Shown here: piece by piece, positions 16,147 to 24,629 of the stretch | How the letters are laid out: each line of letters opens with the position of its first letter | How positions within the stretch are numbered: the stretch's first letter is position 1 | Source of the DNA: Rhizobium tumorigenes | Lineage (GTDB): Bacteria; Pseudomonadota; Alphaproteobacteria; Rhizobiales; Rhizobiaceae | Length of the DNA: 64,000 nucleotides | Assembly: GCF_003240565.2 (NCBI RefSeq) | Contig: NZ_CP117255.1 | Coordinates: 2,542,001 to 2,606,000, forward strand | Direction: 5' to 3' | The notes under the pieces: model-generated | Told to the model about the DNA's origin: nothing | Databases searched by the model: none | Seen by the model: the letters and a program-made list of their open reading frames with translations, nothing else | Made by a program: the position numbers and the translations under genes

Positions 16147-17094
16147 TTAGAAAGGCGAATCCGGGAAATAGAAATCCTTGGCATTCTCCTTCGTCACCAG
16201 CGTCGCATCGACCAGATAGGTGCCGCGCACCGGAACCTGGCCGTAGAAGTTGGCGACCGTAAGTTCCAGCGCCGTTCCGACCATGGCCGGCGGATAGAGC
16301 ACGTCGACGGGGATCATCTTGTCGCCGTCCATGACCTTCTTGATCATATCCTTCGAGCCGGCACCGGCGATCACGTATTTGATATCCGTGCGCTTGGCCT
16401 GGTCGATGGCCTGCAGCACGCCGACGGCCATGTCGTCGTCCTGGCACCAGACTACGTCGATCTTCTTATACTTGGTCAGGAAGTCCTGCATCACTTTGAA
16501 GGCATCGTCGCGGTTCCAGTTGCCGTACTGGCGGTCGAGCACCTTGACGTTGGAGCCGGCAATGCCCTTGTCGAAGCCGTCCTGGCGCTGCTGGTCGATC
16601 GGGATCGGCAGGCCGCGGATGACGACGACCTCAGCATCCGGAGTGTTGGCCTTGATATATTCGCCGGCAGTCTGGCCGAGCGCCGGATTGTTGCCGGCAA
16701 CATAGAGGTCGCGGATCGTATGGTCGTTGACGCTGGGCGCGCGGTCGACGATGGCGACGAACTTGCCCTTGTCCTTGACCTCCTGCATGGCGTTGACTAG
16801 CGGATCCGGATCGGATGGCAGGATGACGAGGGCATCGATGCCCTGCGTCGACAGGTCCTGCACGGCATTGGCCTGGCTTGCCGGATCAGCCGAGGTCTTG
16901 ACGATGATGTTGAGGCCCGGATGTTGTGCCATCAGCAACTTGGCGACACGGTTGGCATGGAATACCACACCGGACGTCCAGCCATGGTCGGCGGCAGGGA
17001 TAGACACGCCGATGGTGACTTTCTTGTCTTCCGCATGGGCAGCACTCACCAGCGCGGCAAGGGCGACAGTCGTCGCCAACAGGATTTTACGCAT
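16147..17094 (-). CDS. sugar ABC transporter substrate-binding protein (ribose type)
   Basis: A 315-residue periplasmic binding protein of the RbsB/LacI-like fold family. The N-terminal signal peptide (MRKILLATTVALAALVSAAHA, about 21 residues) ends in AHA and should be cleaved by signal peptidase I. The mature part has IGVSIPAADHGWTSGV and the hinge-region blocks DALVILPSDPDPL and VWCQDDDMAVGVLQAI typical of pentose-binding proteins. It is the last gene of the minus-strand order ATPase, permease, binding protein. The start at 17094 follows GGGAGGAG. The sugar is unknown; xylose is possible given the nearby xylAB genes. Confidence 0.9.
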   Translation of the reverse strand: MRKILLATTVALAALVSAAHAEDKKVTIGVSIPAADHGWTSGVVFHANRVAKLLMAQHPGLNIIVKTSADPASQANAVQDLSTQGIDALVILPSDPDPLVNAMQEVKDKGKFVAIVDRAPSVNDHTIRDLYVAGNNPALGQTAGEYIKANTPDAEVVVIRGLPIPIDQQRQDGFDKGIAGSNVKVLDRQYGNWNRDDAFKVMQDFLTKYKKIDVVWCQDDDMAVGVLQAIDQAKRTDIKYVIAGAGSKDMIKKVMDGDKMIPVDVLYPPAMVGTALELTVANFYGQVPVRGTYLVDATLVTKENAKDFYFPDSPF

Positions 17095-17167
17095 ATCTGT
17101 TCTCCTCCCAGAGAGTATCGGGGTCGATATCGCAGAAGACCGGGCGACCCCACCACCCGGTCCTTTT

Positions 17168-18175
17168 TCACGACTTGCCTATCAGCGACCGCTGAACGAG
17201 CATCGCAATGATAATGATCGCGCCCTGGATGGCGCCGATCAGGTATTCGCTGACGAAATTCGACAACAGCATGATATTGCCGACGATTTCGAGAATGAAG
17301 GCGCCGCAGACCGTCCCCCAGATACGCCCGACCCCTCCCCGGAGCGCCGTACCGCCGACGACGACAGCCGTGATCGCCTGGAGTTCCCAGAGAATGCCGG
17401 TGGTCGCCGATGTCGACCCCAGCCGAGGCACATAGAGCAGCACGGCAACGGCAACGCAGATGCCCTGAATGACATAGGCGGCGGTGCGTACCCGGTTGAC
17501 CGAGATGCCGGAATAGCGCGCCACATCCTCGTTCGAACCGACAGCCGCGACATGCCGACCGTAGCGGGTGCGATAGAGGATGAAGGCGCCGATGGCAGCC
17601 ATGGCGAAGATGACGATCACAGGCACGGGCACGCCGAGCACCTGGCCGAAATAGGCCGGCCGGTACATCTTGACGATCTCCGGGCTGCGCACCGTGATGG
17701 CACCACCTTGCGACAGCCAGGTGGTCAGGCCACGAAAGATGCCCATCGTGCCGAGCGTCGCGATGAACGGCTCGATGCGGCCGACTGTCGTGATGAGGCC
17801 ATTGGCCAGTCCGCAGGCACCCCCGAGGGCGATGGCGAGCAGCATGGCGACAATAAGCATGCCGGCGGGATCGGCGATAACGCCGCTGTTGATGAACAGG
17901 ATCATCAGGCTGGCAACGAATGCCACCATCGAGCCAACCGACAGATCGATCCCGCCCGCCGAGATGACGAAGGTCGCGCCGATGGCAATGATGGCGATGA
18001 ATGCACTGCGTGTGATGACGTTCAGCAGGTTGTCGATGCTGATGAAATTCGGATTGGCGAAGGCGCCTAGCACCAGCAACAAGGCGAGCGCCACGAATGG
18101 AGCCACGGCCCGTAGATCGAGATCCTTCCACGAGCGTTTCATCTTGACGGATTCGGCTGTTGTCACATTGCTCAT
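17168..18175 (-). CDS. sugar ABC transporter permease (RbsC type)
   Basis: A 335-residue integral membrane protein of the ribose-type permease family with eight or more hydrophobic segments. The conserved blocks GGIDLSVGSMVAF and LQAITAVVVGGTALRGGVG are diagnostic; the latter contacts the ATPase. The start is placed at ATG 18175, which has CGGAG 7 bases upstream. An alternative ATG at 18190 overlaps the stop of the ATPase gene as ATGA. Either way the gene is translationally linked to the ATPase. It would form a homodimer channel for the sugar delivered by the binding protein. Confidence 0.92.
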   Translation of the reverse strand: MSNVTTAESVKMKRSWKDLDLRAVAPFVALALLLVLGAFANPNFISIDNLLNVITRSAFIAIIAIGATFVISAGGIDLSVGSMVAFVASLMILFINSGVIADPAGMLIVAMLLAIALGGACGLANGLITTVGRIEPFIATLGTMGIFRGLTTWLSQGGAITVRSPEIVKMYRPAYFGQVLGVPVPVIVIFAMAAIGAFILYRTRYGRHVAAVGSNEDVARYSGISVNRVRTAAYVIQGICVAVAVLLYVPRLGSTSATTGILWELQAITAVVVGGTALRGGVGRIWGTVCGAFILEIVGNIMLLSNFVSEYLIGAIQGAIIIIAMLVQRSLIGKS

Positions 18176-18186
18176 GGTTGCTCCGC

Positions 18187-19707
18187 TCATGCGGCCTCTC
18201 CGGCACTGGCACCGGTGGCCAGCACGACGATTTCGTTTTCGGTCATCATTTCGCCGGCAACCTCGCCGACGATCCGGCCGCCGCGCATCACCAGTATCCG
18301 GTCGCAGATGCCAATGAGTTCGGGCATTTCAGACGAGACGACGATGATCGAGCGGCCCTGTTCAGCAAGCGTGGCGATGAATTTGTAGATTTGTTCCTTG
18401 GTGCCGATGTCGATGCCGCGCGTCGGCTCGTCGATGATGACAATGCCCGGATTGAGCAGCATCATCTTGGCCAGCAGCAGCTTCTGCTGGTTGCCGCCCG
18501 ACAGCTGGCCGGCCAGCATGTCCTTGTCTCCGACCCGGATGTCGAACTCCTTGATGGCGGCATCGAGTGCGGCACGCTCCTTTGCCCGGTCCACCTGGAA
18601 GCGGCGGGCAAACCGGCCGAGGGCTGCCAGCGTCAGGTTGACGCGGAGATCCTTGGTGAGCAGCAGCCCCTTGCCCTTGCGATCTTCGCTGAGATAGACG
18701 ATCCCGGCCTTGAGGCTGGCATGCACGTCGGCGAAGTGCACCGGCTTGCCGTTGAGCTTTACAGCTCCCTGCCCCGTCCGAAGCCCGACCACGCCCTCCA
18801 TCAGCTCTGTCCGCCCGGCGCCGATCAGCCCGGCAAAACCGAGGATCTCGCCACGATGGAGGGTGAAAGACGCGCGCTCGGCATAGCCCGGAACTGAAAA
18901 ATTCTCGACGTCCAGCACAGTTTCACGAACCACCGCCGCATGCCGGTCGGGATAGAGCTTGGCCACATCGCGACCGACCATCAACCGCGCCATATCGGCA
19001 GGCTCGAGATCGGCAGCCGGATGGGTGGCGACCAACCGCCCATCGCGAAGGATAGTCACCCGGTTGGCAATTTCCTTCACCTCCTGCAGCCGGTGCGAAA
19101 TATAGAGGACCGCCACCCCCTTGGCGCTGATATCCCTGATGACCTTGAGAAGCGCCCTGGTCTCGGTTGGCGTCAGGGAGGCGGTCGGCTCGTCGAAGAT
19201 CACCAGCCGGTGCGGCACCAGCAGCACGCGCGCGATCTGCACCAGTTGCCGCTGGGCAATTGACAGCCGCCCGACCACCACAGTGGGTTCGATATCGGCA
19301 CCGAGATCGCGGATGGCGCGGCGCGCCCCGTCGTTCATGGCGCGGTCGTTTACAATGAAGCCGCGGCGCAGTTCACGACCGAGATAGAGATTTTGTGCCA
19401 CCGTCAGATCGGGAGCAAGCAGGATTTCCTGGTGGACGAGCACGATGCCGCGCGCTTCCGCATCGACCGGCCCGGACAGGTGCGCGGGCTCGCCATCGAC
19501 CCGTACCTCGCCGCGCGTTGGTTGAAGGTGCCCCGAAAGGAGCCGCATCAGCGTCGACTTGCCCGCGCCGTTCTCGCCGATGATCGCATGGACCTCGCCT
19601 GGCATCACGGAAAGTTCGATGTCGCGCAGGACCTCGACAGGTCCGAATGATTTCGAGAGGCCGACGGCTTGCAGAAGCGGCGTGGAAACATCGAGGCGCG
19701 GGTTCAT
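18187..19707 (-). CDS. sugar ABC transporter ATP-binding protein (RbsA/MglA type)
   Basis: A 506-residue double ATPase that energises the importer. The first nucleotide-binding domain has Walker A GENGAGKST and Walker B VIFDEPTASLT. The second has a degenerate Walker A region (FAGLIGAGRTEL), as usual for this family, but an intact LSGGNQQK signature and IIDEPTRGIDIG Walker B. The start is ATG 19707 with GAGGA about 10 bases upstream; the frame extends to 19767 without family sequence. It is the first gene of the importer operon. A TACGTA palindrome lies about 150 bases upstream and may be its operator. Confidence 0.93.
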   Translation of the reverse strand: MNPRLDVSTPLLQAVGLSKSFGPVEVLRDIELSVMPGEVHAIIGENGAGKSTLMRLLSGHLQPTRGEVRVDGEPAHLSGPVDAEARGIVLVHQEILLAPDLTVAQNLYLGRELRRGFIVNDRAMNDGARRAIRDLGADIEPTVVVGRLSIAQRQLVQIARVLLVPHRLVIFDEPTASLTPTETRALLKVIRDISAKGVAVLYISHRLQEVKEIANRVTILRDGRLVATHPAADLEPADMARLMVGRDVAKLYPDRHAAVVRETVLDVENFSVPGYAERASFTLHRGEILGFAGLIGAGRTELMEGVVGLRTGQGAVKLNGKPVHFADVHASLKAGIVYLSEDRKGKGLLLTKDLRVNLTLAALGRFARRFQVDRAKERAALDAAIKEFDIRVGDKDMLAGQLSGGNQQKLLLAKMMLLNPGIVIIDEPTRGIDIGTKEQIYKFIATLAEQGRSIIVVSSEMPELIGICDRILVMRGGRIVGEVAGEMMTENEIVVLATGASAGEAA

Positions 19708-19851
19708 TGCGGCGCATCCTCTGCTGCCGCTTCCCGCCCTTTGGCGCACAAACCTTGGGCCCCACAAAGGGCGACAAGGCTCACGCCATCGTCCTCAAGA
19801 ACTCTCTCCACCCCGGCACTCCTCCAGGCAAGAGGCTAGCGTATATGATGA

Positions 19852-19861
19852 GGTACGTAAA
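19852..19861. promoter_or_regulatory. GGTACGTAAA site, putative shared operator
   Basis: The sequence GAGGTACGTAAAGC resembles the palindromes at 14086 and 24557. It lies about 146 bases upstream of the ribose-type ABC operon on the minus strand, next to a CATATAC element that could be part of its promoter. Confidence 0.4.
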
Positions 19862-19923
19862 GCAGTGGGCGAATGTTTTTTATGGATTACAAACAGGACG
19901 TGCATGCGAGGCGGGAATCCGAC

Positions 19924-19952
19924 TTGAGAAGCCGTATTTTATAAACTACATA
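19924..19952 (+). promoter_or_regulatory. possible promoter of the toxin-antitoxin pair
   Basis: TTGAGA (19924-19929), a 17-base spacer and TACATA (19947-19952) form a plausible promoter. Transcription would begin at or next to the toxin ATG at 19959, giving a leaderless or nearly leaderless mRNA; no ribosome-binding site is visible there, which fits. Confidence 0.3.
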
Positions 19953-19958
19953 TGAAGC

Positions 19959-20264
19959 ATGTTGGAGCTGCGGCAAACAGCCGCTTTCGCAAAGTGGCGA
20001 CAACGCCTGACCGATGACCGGGCCCGTGCAATAATCGCCTCACGGCTCGACAGGCTTGCCTATGGCCACAGTGGCGACGCGCAGTCCGTCGGCGATGGCG
20101 TTCAGGAGCTTCGAATTCACTATGGCCCCGGCTACCGCATATATTTTAAAACACGCGGCAACACGCTGATCATCCTGCTGTGCGGCGGCGACAAAAGCAC
20201 GCAGGCAAGAGACATCAGCGCCGCAAAGCGCCTGCTGACGGAGTGGAATGACGACCATGGTTGA
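19959..20264 (+). CDS. HigB/RelE-like toxin (phage Gp49-like)
   Basis: A 101-residue type II toxin of the RelE/ParE superfamily, phage-derived Gp49-like group. The hallmark block GPGYRIYF, then LLCGGDKSTQARDI and a C-terminal basic helix are present. Members cleave ribosome-associated mRNA. It comes first and overlaps the antitoxin gene by 17 bases, the reversed toxin-antitoxin order usual for this group. No ribosome-binding site precedes ATG 19959, hinting at leaderless translation or at low toxin expression. The pair sits between the ABC importer and the xylose operon, so it may be a recent insertion. Confidence 0.88.
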   Translation: MLELRQTAAFAKWRQRLTDDRARAIIASRLDRLAYGHSGDAQSVGDGVQELRIHYGPGYRIYFKTRGNTLIILLCGGDKSTQARDISAAKRLLTEWNDDHG

Positions 20265-20547
20265 GAAATTGACCCCTTACGACCCAGCCGAAGATCTCGT
20301 CTCGGATGAGGCAATGGCAGTCTTCATGGGCGAAGCGTTCGAGACGGGCGATGCCGGCTATATCGCCCACGCCCTTGGCGTGGTCGCGCGTGCAAAAGGC
20401 ATGACGCAGATTGCCACCGAAACCGGCCTGTCGCGGGAGCAACTCTACAGGTCTTTCAGTGAGGCAGGAAATCCAACCCTTAAGACAACGATGGCAGTGA
20501 TGAAGGCGCTCGGCATTACTCTCACCGCGAAGGTCGCAGCCGAATAA
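20248..20547 (+). CDS. HigA-like antitoxin with helix-turn-helix
   Basis: A 99-residue antitoxin of the HI1420-type addiction-module antidote family. The N-terminal EKLTPYDPAEDL block is a family hallmark that binds the toxin. The C-terminal half is a helix-turn-helix (MTQIATETGLSREQLYRSFS) used for autorepression of the operon. GGAG lies 5 bases before ATG 20248, inside the toxin gene, so the antitoxin has a much better ribosome-binding site than the toxin. This is the expected way of keeping antitoxin in excess. Confidence 0.9.
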   Translation: MTTMVEKLTPYDPAEDLVSDEAMAVFMGEAFETGDAGYIAHALGVVARAKGMTQIATETGLSREQLYRSFSEAGNPTLKTTMAVMKALGITLTAKVAAE

Positions 20548-20551
20548 GCAA

Positions 20552-20584
20552 GAGCGTCTCCCCGCAACCAGCGGAGAGACGCTC
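20552..20584. terminator. bidirectional terminator between antitoxin and xylA
   Basis: GAGCGTCTC (20552-20560) pairs with GAGACGCTC (20576-20584), and inside it CCGC pairs with GCGG around an AACCA loop with a single mismatch between. The two flanking genes converge here, so one hairpin probably serves both. Confidence 0.65.
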
Positions 20585-20591
20585 CCAGCCA

Positions 20592-21902
20592 TCAAACGTA
20601 ACGATTGACGATGTTTTCCAGCAGTTCCTGCTTGCCGGAACGTGGCTGCGGGTTGATGTCGTTGCCTTCCACCCACTTGGCGATGTCGTCGAGCGCGTAT
20701 TCGCCGCGGAGCAGCTTCTGGGGCTCGGCGGCGTTCCAGCCGGCGTAACGGTCGTCGAGCGGCTTGGACAAAGCCTTGTCCTCGATCATCTTTGCTGCCG
20801 CCTTCAGTCCCCGCGCGCAGCAATCCATGCCGCCGATATGACCGATCAGCAGGTCCTCCGCATCCAGCGACTGGCGACGCAGCTTGGAATCGAAGTTGGT
20901 GCCGCCGGTGGTGAAGCCGCCGCCGGACAGAACCTGATAATAGGCCAGCGTCATTTCCGGCACGTTGTTCGGGAACTGGTCGGTATCCCAACCAGACTGG
21001 TAGTCGTTGCGGTTCATGTCGATGGAGCCAAAGACGCCGAGTGCGTTGGCAAGCGCCAGCTCGTGCTCGAAGGAATGGCCGGCGAGGATGGCATGGCCCT
21101 GCTCGATGTTGAGCTTCACCTCGTTCTCGAGGCCGTATCTCTTGAGGAAGCCGTAGACCGTCGCGACGTCGTAGTCGTACTGGTGCTTGGTCGGCTCCTG
21201 AGGTTTCGGCTCGATAAGGATGGTGCCCTTGTAGCCGATCTTATGCTTGTACTCGACGACGAGGTTGAGGAAGCGGCCCATCTGGTCGAGCTCGCGCTTG
21301 AGGTCGGTGTTGAGCAGCGTCTCGTAACCCTCGCGACCTCCCCAAAGAACATAGTTCTCGCCACCGAGTTTCTGCGTCGCGTCGAGGCAGGTCTTCACAG
21401 TCGCCGCAGCGAAAGCAAAGACGTCCGGATCGGGATTGGTCGCAGCACCGCTCATGTAACGGCGGTGGGAGAACATGTTGGCCGTGCCCCAGAGAAGCTT
21501 GACGCCCGTATCGGCCTGCTTCTGCGCAAAGTAGTCGACGATCTCGTTGAGGTTCTTGGTGTTCTCGGCAAAGTTATTGCCTTCCGGCCGGACGTCGGCG
21601 TCGTGGAAGCAATAATAGGGAGCGCCGAGCAGGGTGAAGAATTCGAAGGCGACATCAGCCTTCAGCTTGGCAGCTTCCATGGTGTCGCTGAACCACGGGC
21701 GCAAAAACGTCTGGCCGCCGAAGGGGTCGCCGCCTGGCCAGGTAAACGTGTGCCAGTAGGCGACGGCAAAGCGGAGATGGTCCTCCATCCGCTTGCCCAG
21801 CAGCATCTCGTCCTTGTTGTAGTGCCGGAAGGCCAGCGGATTGGTGCTGTCGGGGCCCTCATATTTTACCTTCTGAATATCTCCGAAAAATCCTGTGGTC
21901 AT
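20592..21902 (-). CDS. xylA: xylose isomerase
   Basis: A 436-residue class II xylose isomerase converting D-xylose to D-xylulose. Metal- and sugar-binding blocks are intact: [22 protein letters not shown] with the catalytic His, [42 protein letters not shown] and [16 protein letters not shown]. The start ATG at 21902 follows AGGAGGAG. The gene is downstream of xylB on the same strand, with a 114-base gap holding a single-arm palindromic repeat, and is the last gene of the lacI-xylB-xylA unit. A strong hairpin follows the stop. Confidence 0.97.
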   Translation of the reverse strand: MTTGFFGDIQKVKYEGPDSTNPLAFRHYNKDEMLLGKRMEDHLRFAVAYWHTFTWPGGDPFGGQTFLRPWFSDTMEAAKLKADVAFEFFTLLGAPYYCFHDADVRPEGNNFAENTKNLNEIVDYFAQKQADTGVKLLWGTANMFSHRRYMSGAATNPDPDVFAFAAATVKTCLDATQKLGGENYVLWGGREGYETLLNTDLKRELDQMGRFLNLVVEYKHKIGYKGTILIEPKPQEPTKHQYDYDVATVYGFLKRYGLENEVKLNIEQGHAILAGHSFEHELALANALGVFGSIDMNRNDYQSGWDTDQFPNNVPEMTLAYYQVLSGGGFTTGGTNFDSKLRRQSLDAEDLLIGHIGGMDCCARGLKAAAKMIEDKALSKPLDDRYAGWNAAEPQKLLRGEYALDDIAKWVEGNDINPQPRSGKQELLENIVNRYV

Positions 21903-21948
21903 GGTCTACTCCTCCTGGGTTGGTCTGTAGTGTTCGTTATGGCGCGTT

Positions 21949-22012
21949 GCCTCATCCGGCCCTTGGGGCCACCTTCTCCCCTCGCGGAGAGGGTAGGCTG
22001 AGGGGTGTCTCC
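21949..22012. repeat. RIME-like half element between xylB and xylA
   Basis: One arm of the same repeat family as at 12749 and 15930 (CTCATCCGGCCC followed by CCACCTTCTCCCC and a GCGGAGAGGG tail). It lies inside the xylB-xylA spacer and could form a hairpin in the operon mRNA. Confidence 0.65.
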
Positions 22013-22016
22013 TTTA

Positions 22017-23471
22017 TTAATGGGCGAGCGACTTGATCGCCGGATAAAGCGCCCGATAGCGCCGGTATGCCTCCTCGTAGGCGCCCGCGAAGGCCGCGTC
22101 GGGCTCGATGGTGCCTGCCGTGGCGGGCGGCGTGCAGACGGCGACGGGATCGGCGCCGGTGGCCGCGATCAGTCCCAGCCGGGCGGCGCCGAAAGCGGCT
22201 CCGAAGTCGCCGTCGGCGGGCAGGTCGACAGGCACGCCCAGCGCCGTGGCGATCGACGCCAGCCAGTAGCGCGAGCGCGAGCCGCCGCCGATAGCGGTGA
22301 CGCGGGAGATTTGGGTGCCGGCAGACCGCAGCGCCTCGAGGCTGTCACGGATGGCGAAGGATACCCCTTCGAGCACGGCCTGGGTCAGCACGACACGGCT
22401 GCTCTCGTGGCCAAGGCCGATGAAGGCGCCGCGGATCGCGGCATCGTTGTGCGGCGTGCGCTCGCCGGAAAGATACGGGAGGAATGTGACGCCCGACGGC
22501 GCCTTCAGTGTATCGCCGAGTTCGCCGGTGAGGTCAGCAGGTGACTTTCCGGTGATCTCGGAATGCCAGTTGAGCGCATCGGTGGCCGACAGGATGACGC
22601 CCATTTGGTGCCAGGTGTTGGGAAGCGCATGGCAGAAGGCATGCACGGCGCTCTCCGGCTTCGGCAGATAGGAGCCGTTGGCCGCAAACAGCACGCCAGA
22701 AGTCCCGAGCGACACAAAGGCTGCGCCATCGCTGACGGTTCCCATGCCGCAGGCCGAAGCCGCATTGTCGCCTGCCCCGCCGGCTAGGACGACGTCGCCG
22801 GACATACCCCATTTCGCCGCCAGTTCGCGACGAAGTTTACCGCCAACCTCGGTGCCTTCGACCAGTTGCGGCATCTGCGCTTCGGTAAGGCCGGTGGCGG
22901 CCAGCAATTCAGCCGACCATTTGCGCTTGCCAGTATCGAGCCAGGACGTGCCCGCCGAGTCCGACATTTCCGAGATGTGTTCGCCGGTCAGCCAGAGGCG
23001 GAGGTAATCCTTGGGAAGCAGCACGTGGGCCACCTTGGCGAAGATTTCCGGCTCGTGCCTGGCAACCCAGGCGAGCTTGGGCGCGGTAAAGCCCGGGAAG
23101 ACGATGTTGCCTGTCAGTGCGCGAAAACGCGGATCGGCGTCGAGCGCGGCCGCCTCGACATGGCTGCGCGTGTCGTTCCAGAGGATGCAGGGGCGCAGCA
23201 CCTTGTCGGCAGCGTCCAGCAGCGTCGCGCCATGCATCTGACCGGAAAGGCCGATGCCGCGCACCGCCGAAAGCTCGTTCGGATGAGCAGCCTTGAGGCC
23301 TGCAACAGCCTCCTCGGTGGCACGCACCCAATGCGCCGGATCCTGCTCGGACCAGCCCGGATGCGGGCGCGAAACGTCAAGCGCGCCATTGGCGGAGCCG
23401 ACGATTTTCTGATCGCCGTCGATCAGCATGGCTTTGACGCCGGATGTGCCGAGATCGAGACCGAGATACAT
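22017..23471 (-). CDS. xylB: xylulokinase
   Basis: A 484-residue FGGY-family kinase that phosphorylates D-xylulose to xylulose 5-phosphate. It opens with the ATP-binding block LGLDLGTSGVKAML, then GLSGQMHGATLLD, WNDTRS and the FGGY-signature region LPYLSGERTPHNDAAIRGAFIGL, and ends with AIGGGSRSRYWL. The start is ATG 23471 with AGGAG 8 bases upstream, only 24 bases after the regulator stop. It pairs with xylA to feed xylose into the pentose phosphate pathway. Confidence 0.95.
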   Translation of the reverse strand: MYLGLDLGTSGVKAMLIDGDQKIVGSANGALDVSRPHPGWSEQDPAHWVRATEEAVAGLKAAHPNELSAVRGIGLSGQMHGATLLDAADKVLRPCILWNDTRSHVEAAALDADPRFRALTGNIVFPGFTAPKLAWVARHEPEIFAKVAHVLLPKDYLRLWLTGEHISEMSDSAGTSWLDTGKRKWSAELLAATGLTEAQMPQLVEGTEVGGKLRRELAAKWGMSGDVVLAGGAGDNAASACGMGTVSDGAAFVSLGTSGVLFAANGSYLPKPESAVHAFCHALPNTWHQMGVILSATDALNWHSEITGKSPADLTGELGDTLKAPSGVTFLPYLSGERTPHNDAAIRGAFIGLGHESSRVVLTQAVLEGVSFAIRDSLEALRSAGTQISRVTAIGGGSRSRYWLASIATALGVPVDLPADGDFGAAFGAARLGLIAATGADPVAVCTPPATAGTIEPDAAFAGAYEEAYRRYRALYPAIKSLAH

Positions 23472-23495
23472 GTGGTTTACTCCTGTTGCCGCCAC

Positions 23496-24521
23496 TCAGG
23501 GCAGATTGTCTTTCAAAAAAATATCGAGCCGGATGCGCTCCTGGGCCGCGATGACAGCCAGCCCATCGGCCTTGGCCTTGAGTACACGGACAGCGCTGCG
23601 AACCTCATGACCGGCGTCCTGGTTAAGCACCACGTCGATCAGCCCATCCTGCAGGGCCTTGCGGGTGTAATCGGTCAACTCGTGCGCAACGACTGTCAGA
23701 TCCTTGCCTGCAGCCCGCGCCCGCAAGGCCCTGATCAGGCCTCGGTTGCCGGCGCCGATGCTATAGATGCCGATCACATCGGGATTGTCCGCCAGTGCTT
23801 TCGTCACAAGCCCGTTCACCGTCTCCGGATCGTCGAGCCCCTCCAGCACCGGCAGCAGCGTCAGTGCAGAAAACTCCTGCTCTATCATCGCCGAAAAGCC
23901 CTCGAGCCGTTCGCGATGGTCGCGTACCAGCAGCGAACCCGCGAGCACGAGGACTTCCCCCTTCCGTCCGCCGAGAAACCGGCCGAGCAAGCGCGCCGCC
24001 GTCCGCCCCGCCGCGATGTTGTCGATGCCGGCGTAATGATGACGTGCGGAACCGGTCAGATCGGAAACCAGCGTCACTACGGGAATTTTCGCTTGCACCA
24101 GCCTTTCAACGGCATCCCGGACTTCGGGCGCATCGACGGCAACGAGCGCCACTCCGGCGATATCGGCGCCGGCAAGGCTGTCCAGCGCCGCCACCAGTGC
24201 CGCGGGGTCGAAAGCCTTGACCTCGATGATGCGGATGGAACACCGCTCCGATCCAGCGCGTGAAATTGCCTGGCGCGCCTCGGCGTGCAAGCTGTGCATA
24301 AAAGAATTGTCGCTGGCCGGGAGAATGAAGACTAGCGGATAGAGGCGACCCTTGGCCAGATTGGCGGCCGCCATGTCACGCACATAGCCGATATCGTTGA
24401 TGACCGCTTCCACCCGCTGCCGGGTGACGCTGCGCACGCCGGCACGCTGGTTCAGCACCCGGTCCACGGTCGCAAGGCTGACGCCCGCTGCAGCGGCGAT
24501 ATCGTGAACGGTTGGCCTCAT
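23496..24521 (-). CDS. LacI-family regulator of the xylose operon
   Basis: A 341-residue LacI/GalR-type repressor. The N-terminal helix-turn-helix is VHDIAAAAGVSLATVDRVLN, followed by the hinge helix region and a periplasmic-binding-protein-like sugar domain (YPLVFILPASDNSF, IYSIGAGNRGLIRAL). As first gene of the lacI-xylB-xylA unit, it most likely responds to xylose or xylulose and controls its own operon. The ATG at 24521 follows AAGGAGGAG. The inverted repeat at 24550-24575 lies about 30 bases upstream and is the obvious operator. Confidence 0.9.
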   Translation of the reverse strand: MRPTVHDIAAAAGVSLATVDRVLNQRAGVRSVTRQRVEAVINDIGYVRDMAAANLAKGRLYPLVFILPASDNSFMHSLHAEARQAISRAGSERCSIRIIEVKAFDPAALVAALDSLAGADIAGVALVAVDAPEVRDAVERLVQAKIPVVTLVSDLTGSARHHYAGIDNIAAGRTAARLLGRFLGGRKGEVLVLAGSLLVRDHRERLEGFSAMIEQEFSALTLLPVLEGLDDPETVNGLVTKALADNPDVIGIYSIGAGNRGLIRALRARAAGKDLTVVAHELTDYTRKALQDGLIDVVLNQDAGHEVRSAVRVLKAKADGLAVIAAQERIRLDIFLKDNLP

Positions 24522-24549
24522 GTCTCCTCCTTCGAAGACACTTAGCGCC

Positions 24550-24575
24550 AAATCTGACGTACGTAAATCAGATTT
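24550..24575. promoter_or_regulatory. inverted-repeat operator of lacI-xylB-xylA
   Basis: AAATCTGA (24550-24557) and TCAGATTT (24568-24575) are perfect inverted repeats around CGTACGTAAA. The central ACGTACGTA resembles the palindromes near 14086 and 19852. On the minus strand a TTGAAA hexamer (24575-24580) lies next to it, so bound repressor would cover the promoter. Confidence 0.6.
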
Positions 24576-24629
24576 TTCAAGGCGAAGTCTATTGACGCAA
24601 GCTTGCCGCCGAAAGACTGCGCTCAGACG

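Noticed and set aside
12749..22012. The palindromic repeats considered as CRISPR or insertion-sequence ends
   Set aside because: They are not arrays with regular spacers and no transposase or target duplication is present; their structure fits RIME-like elements.
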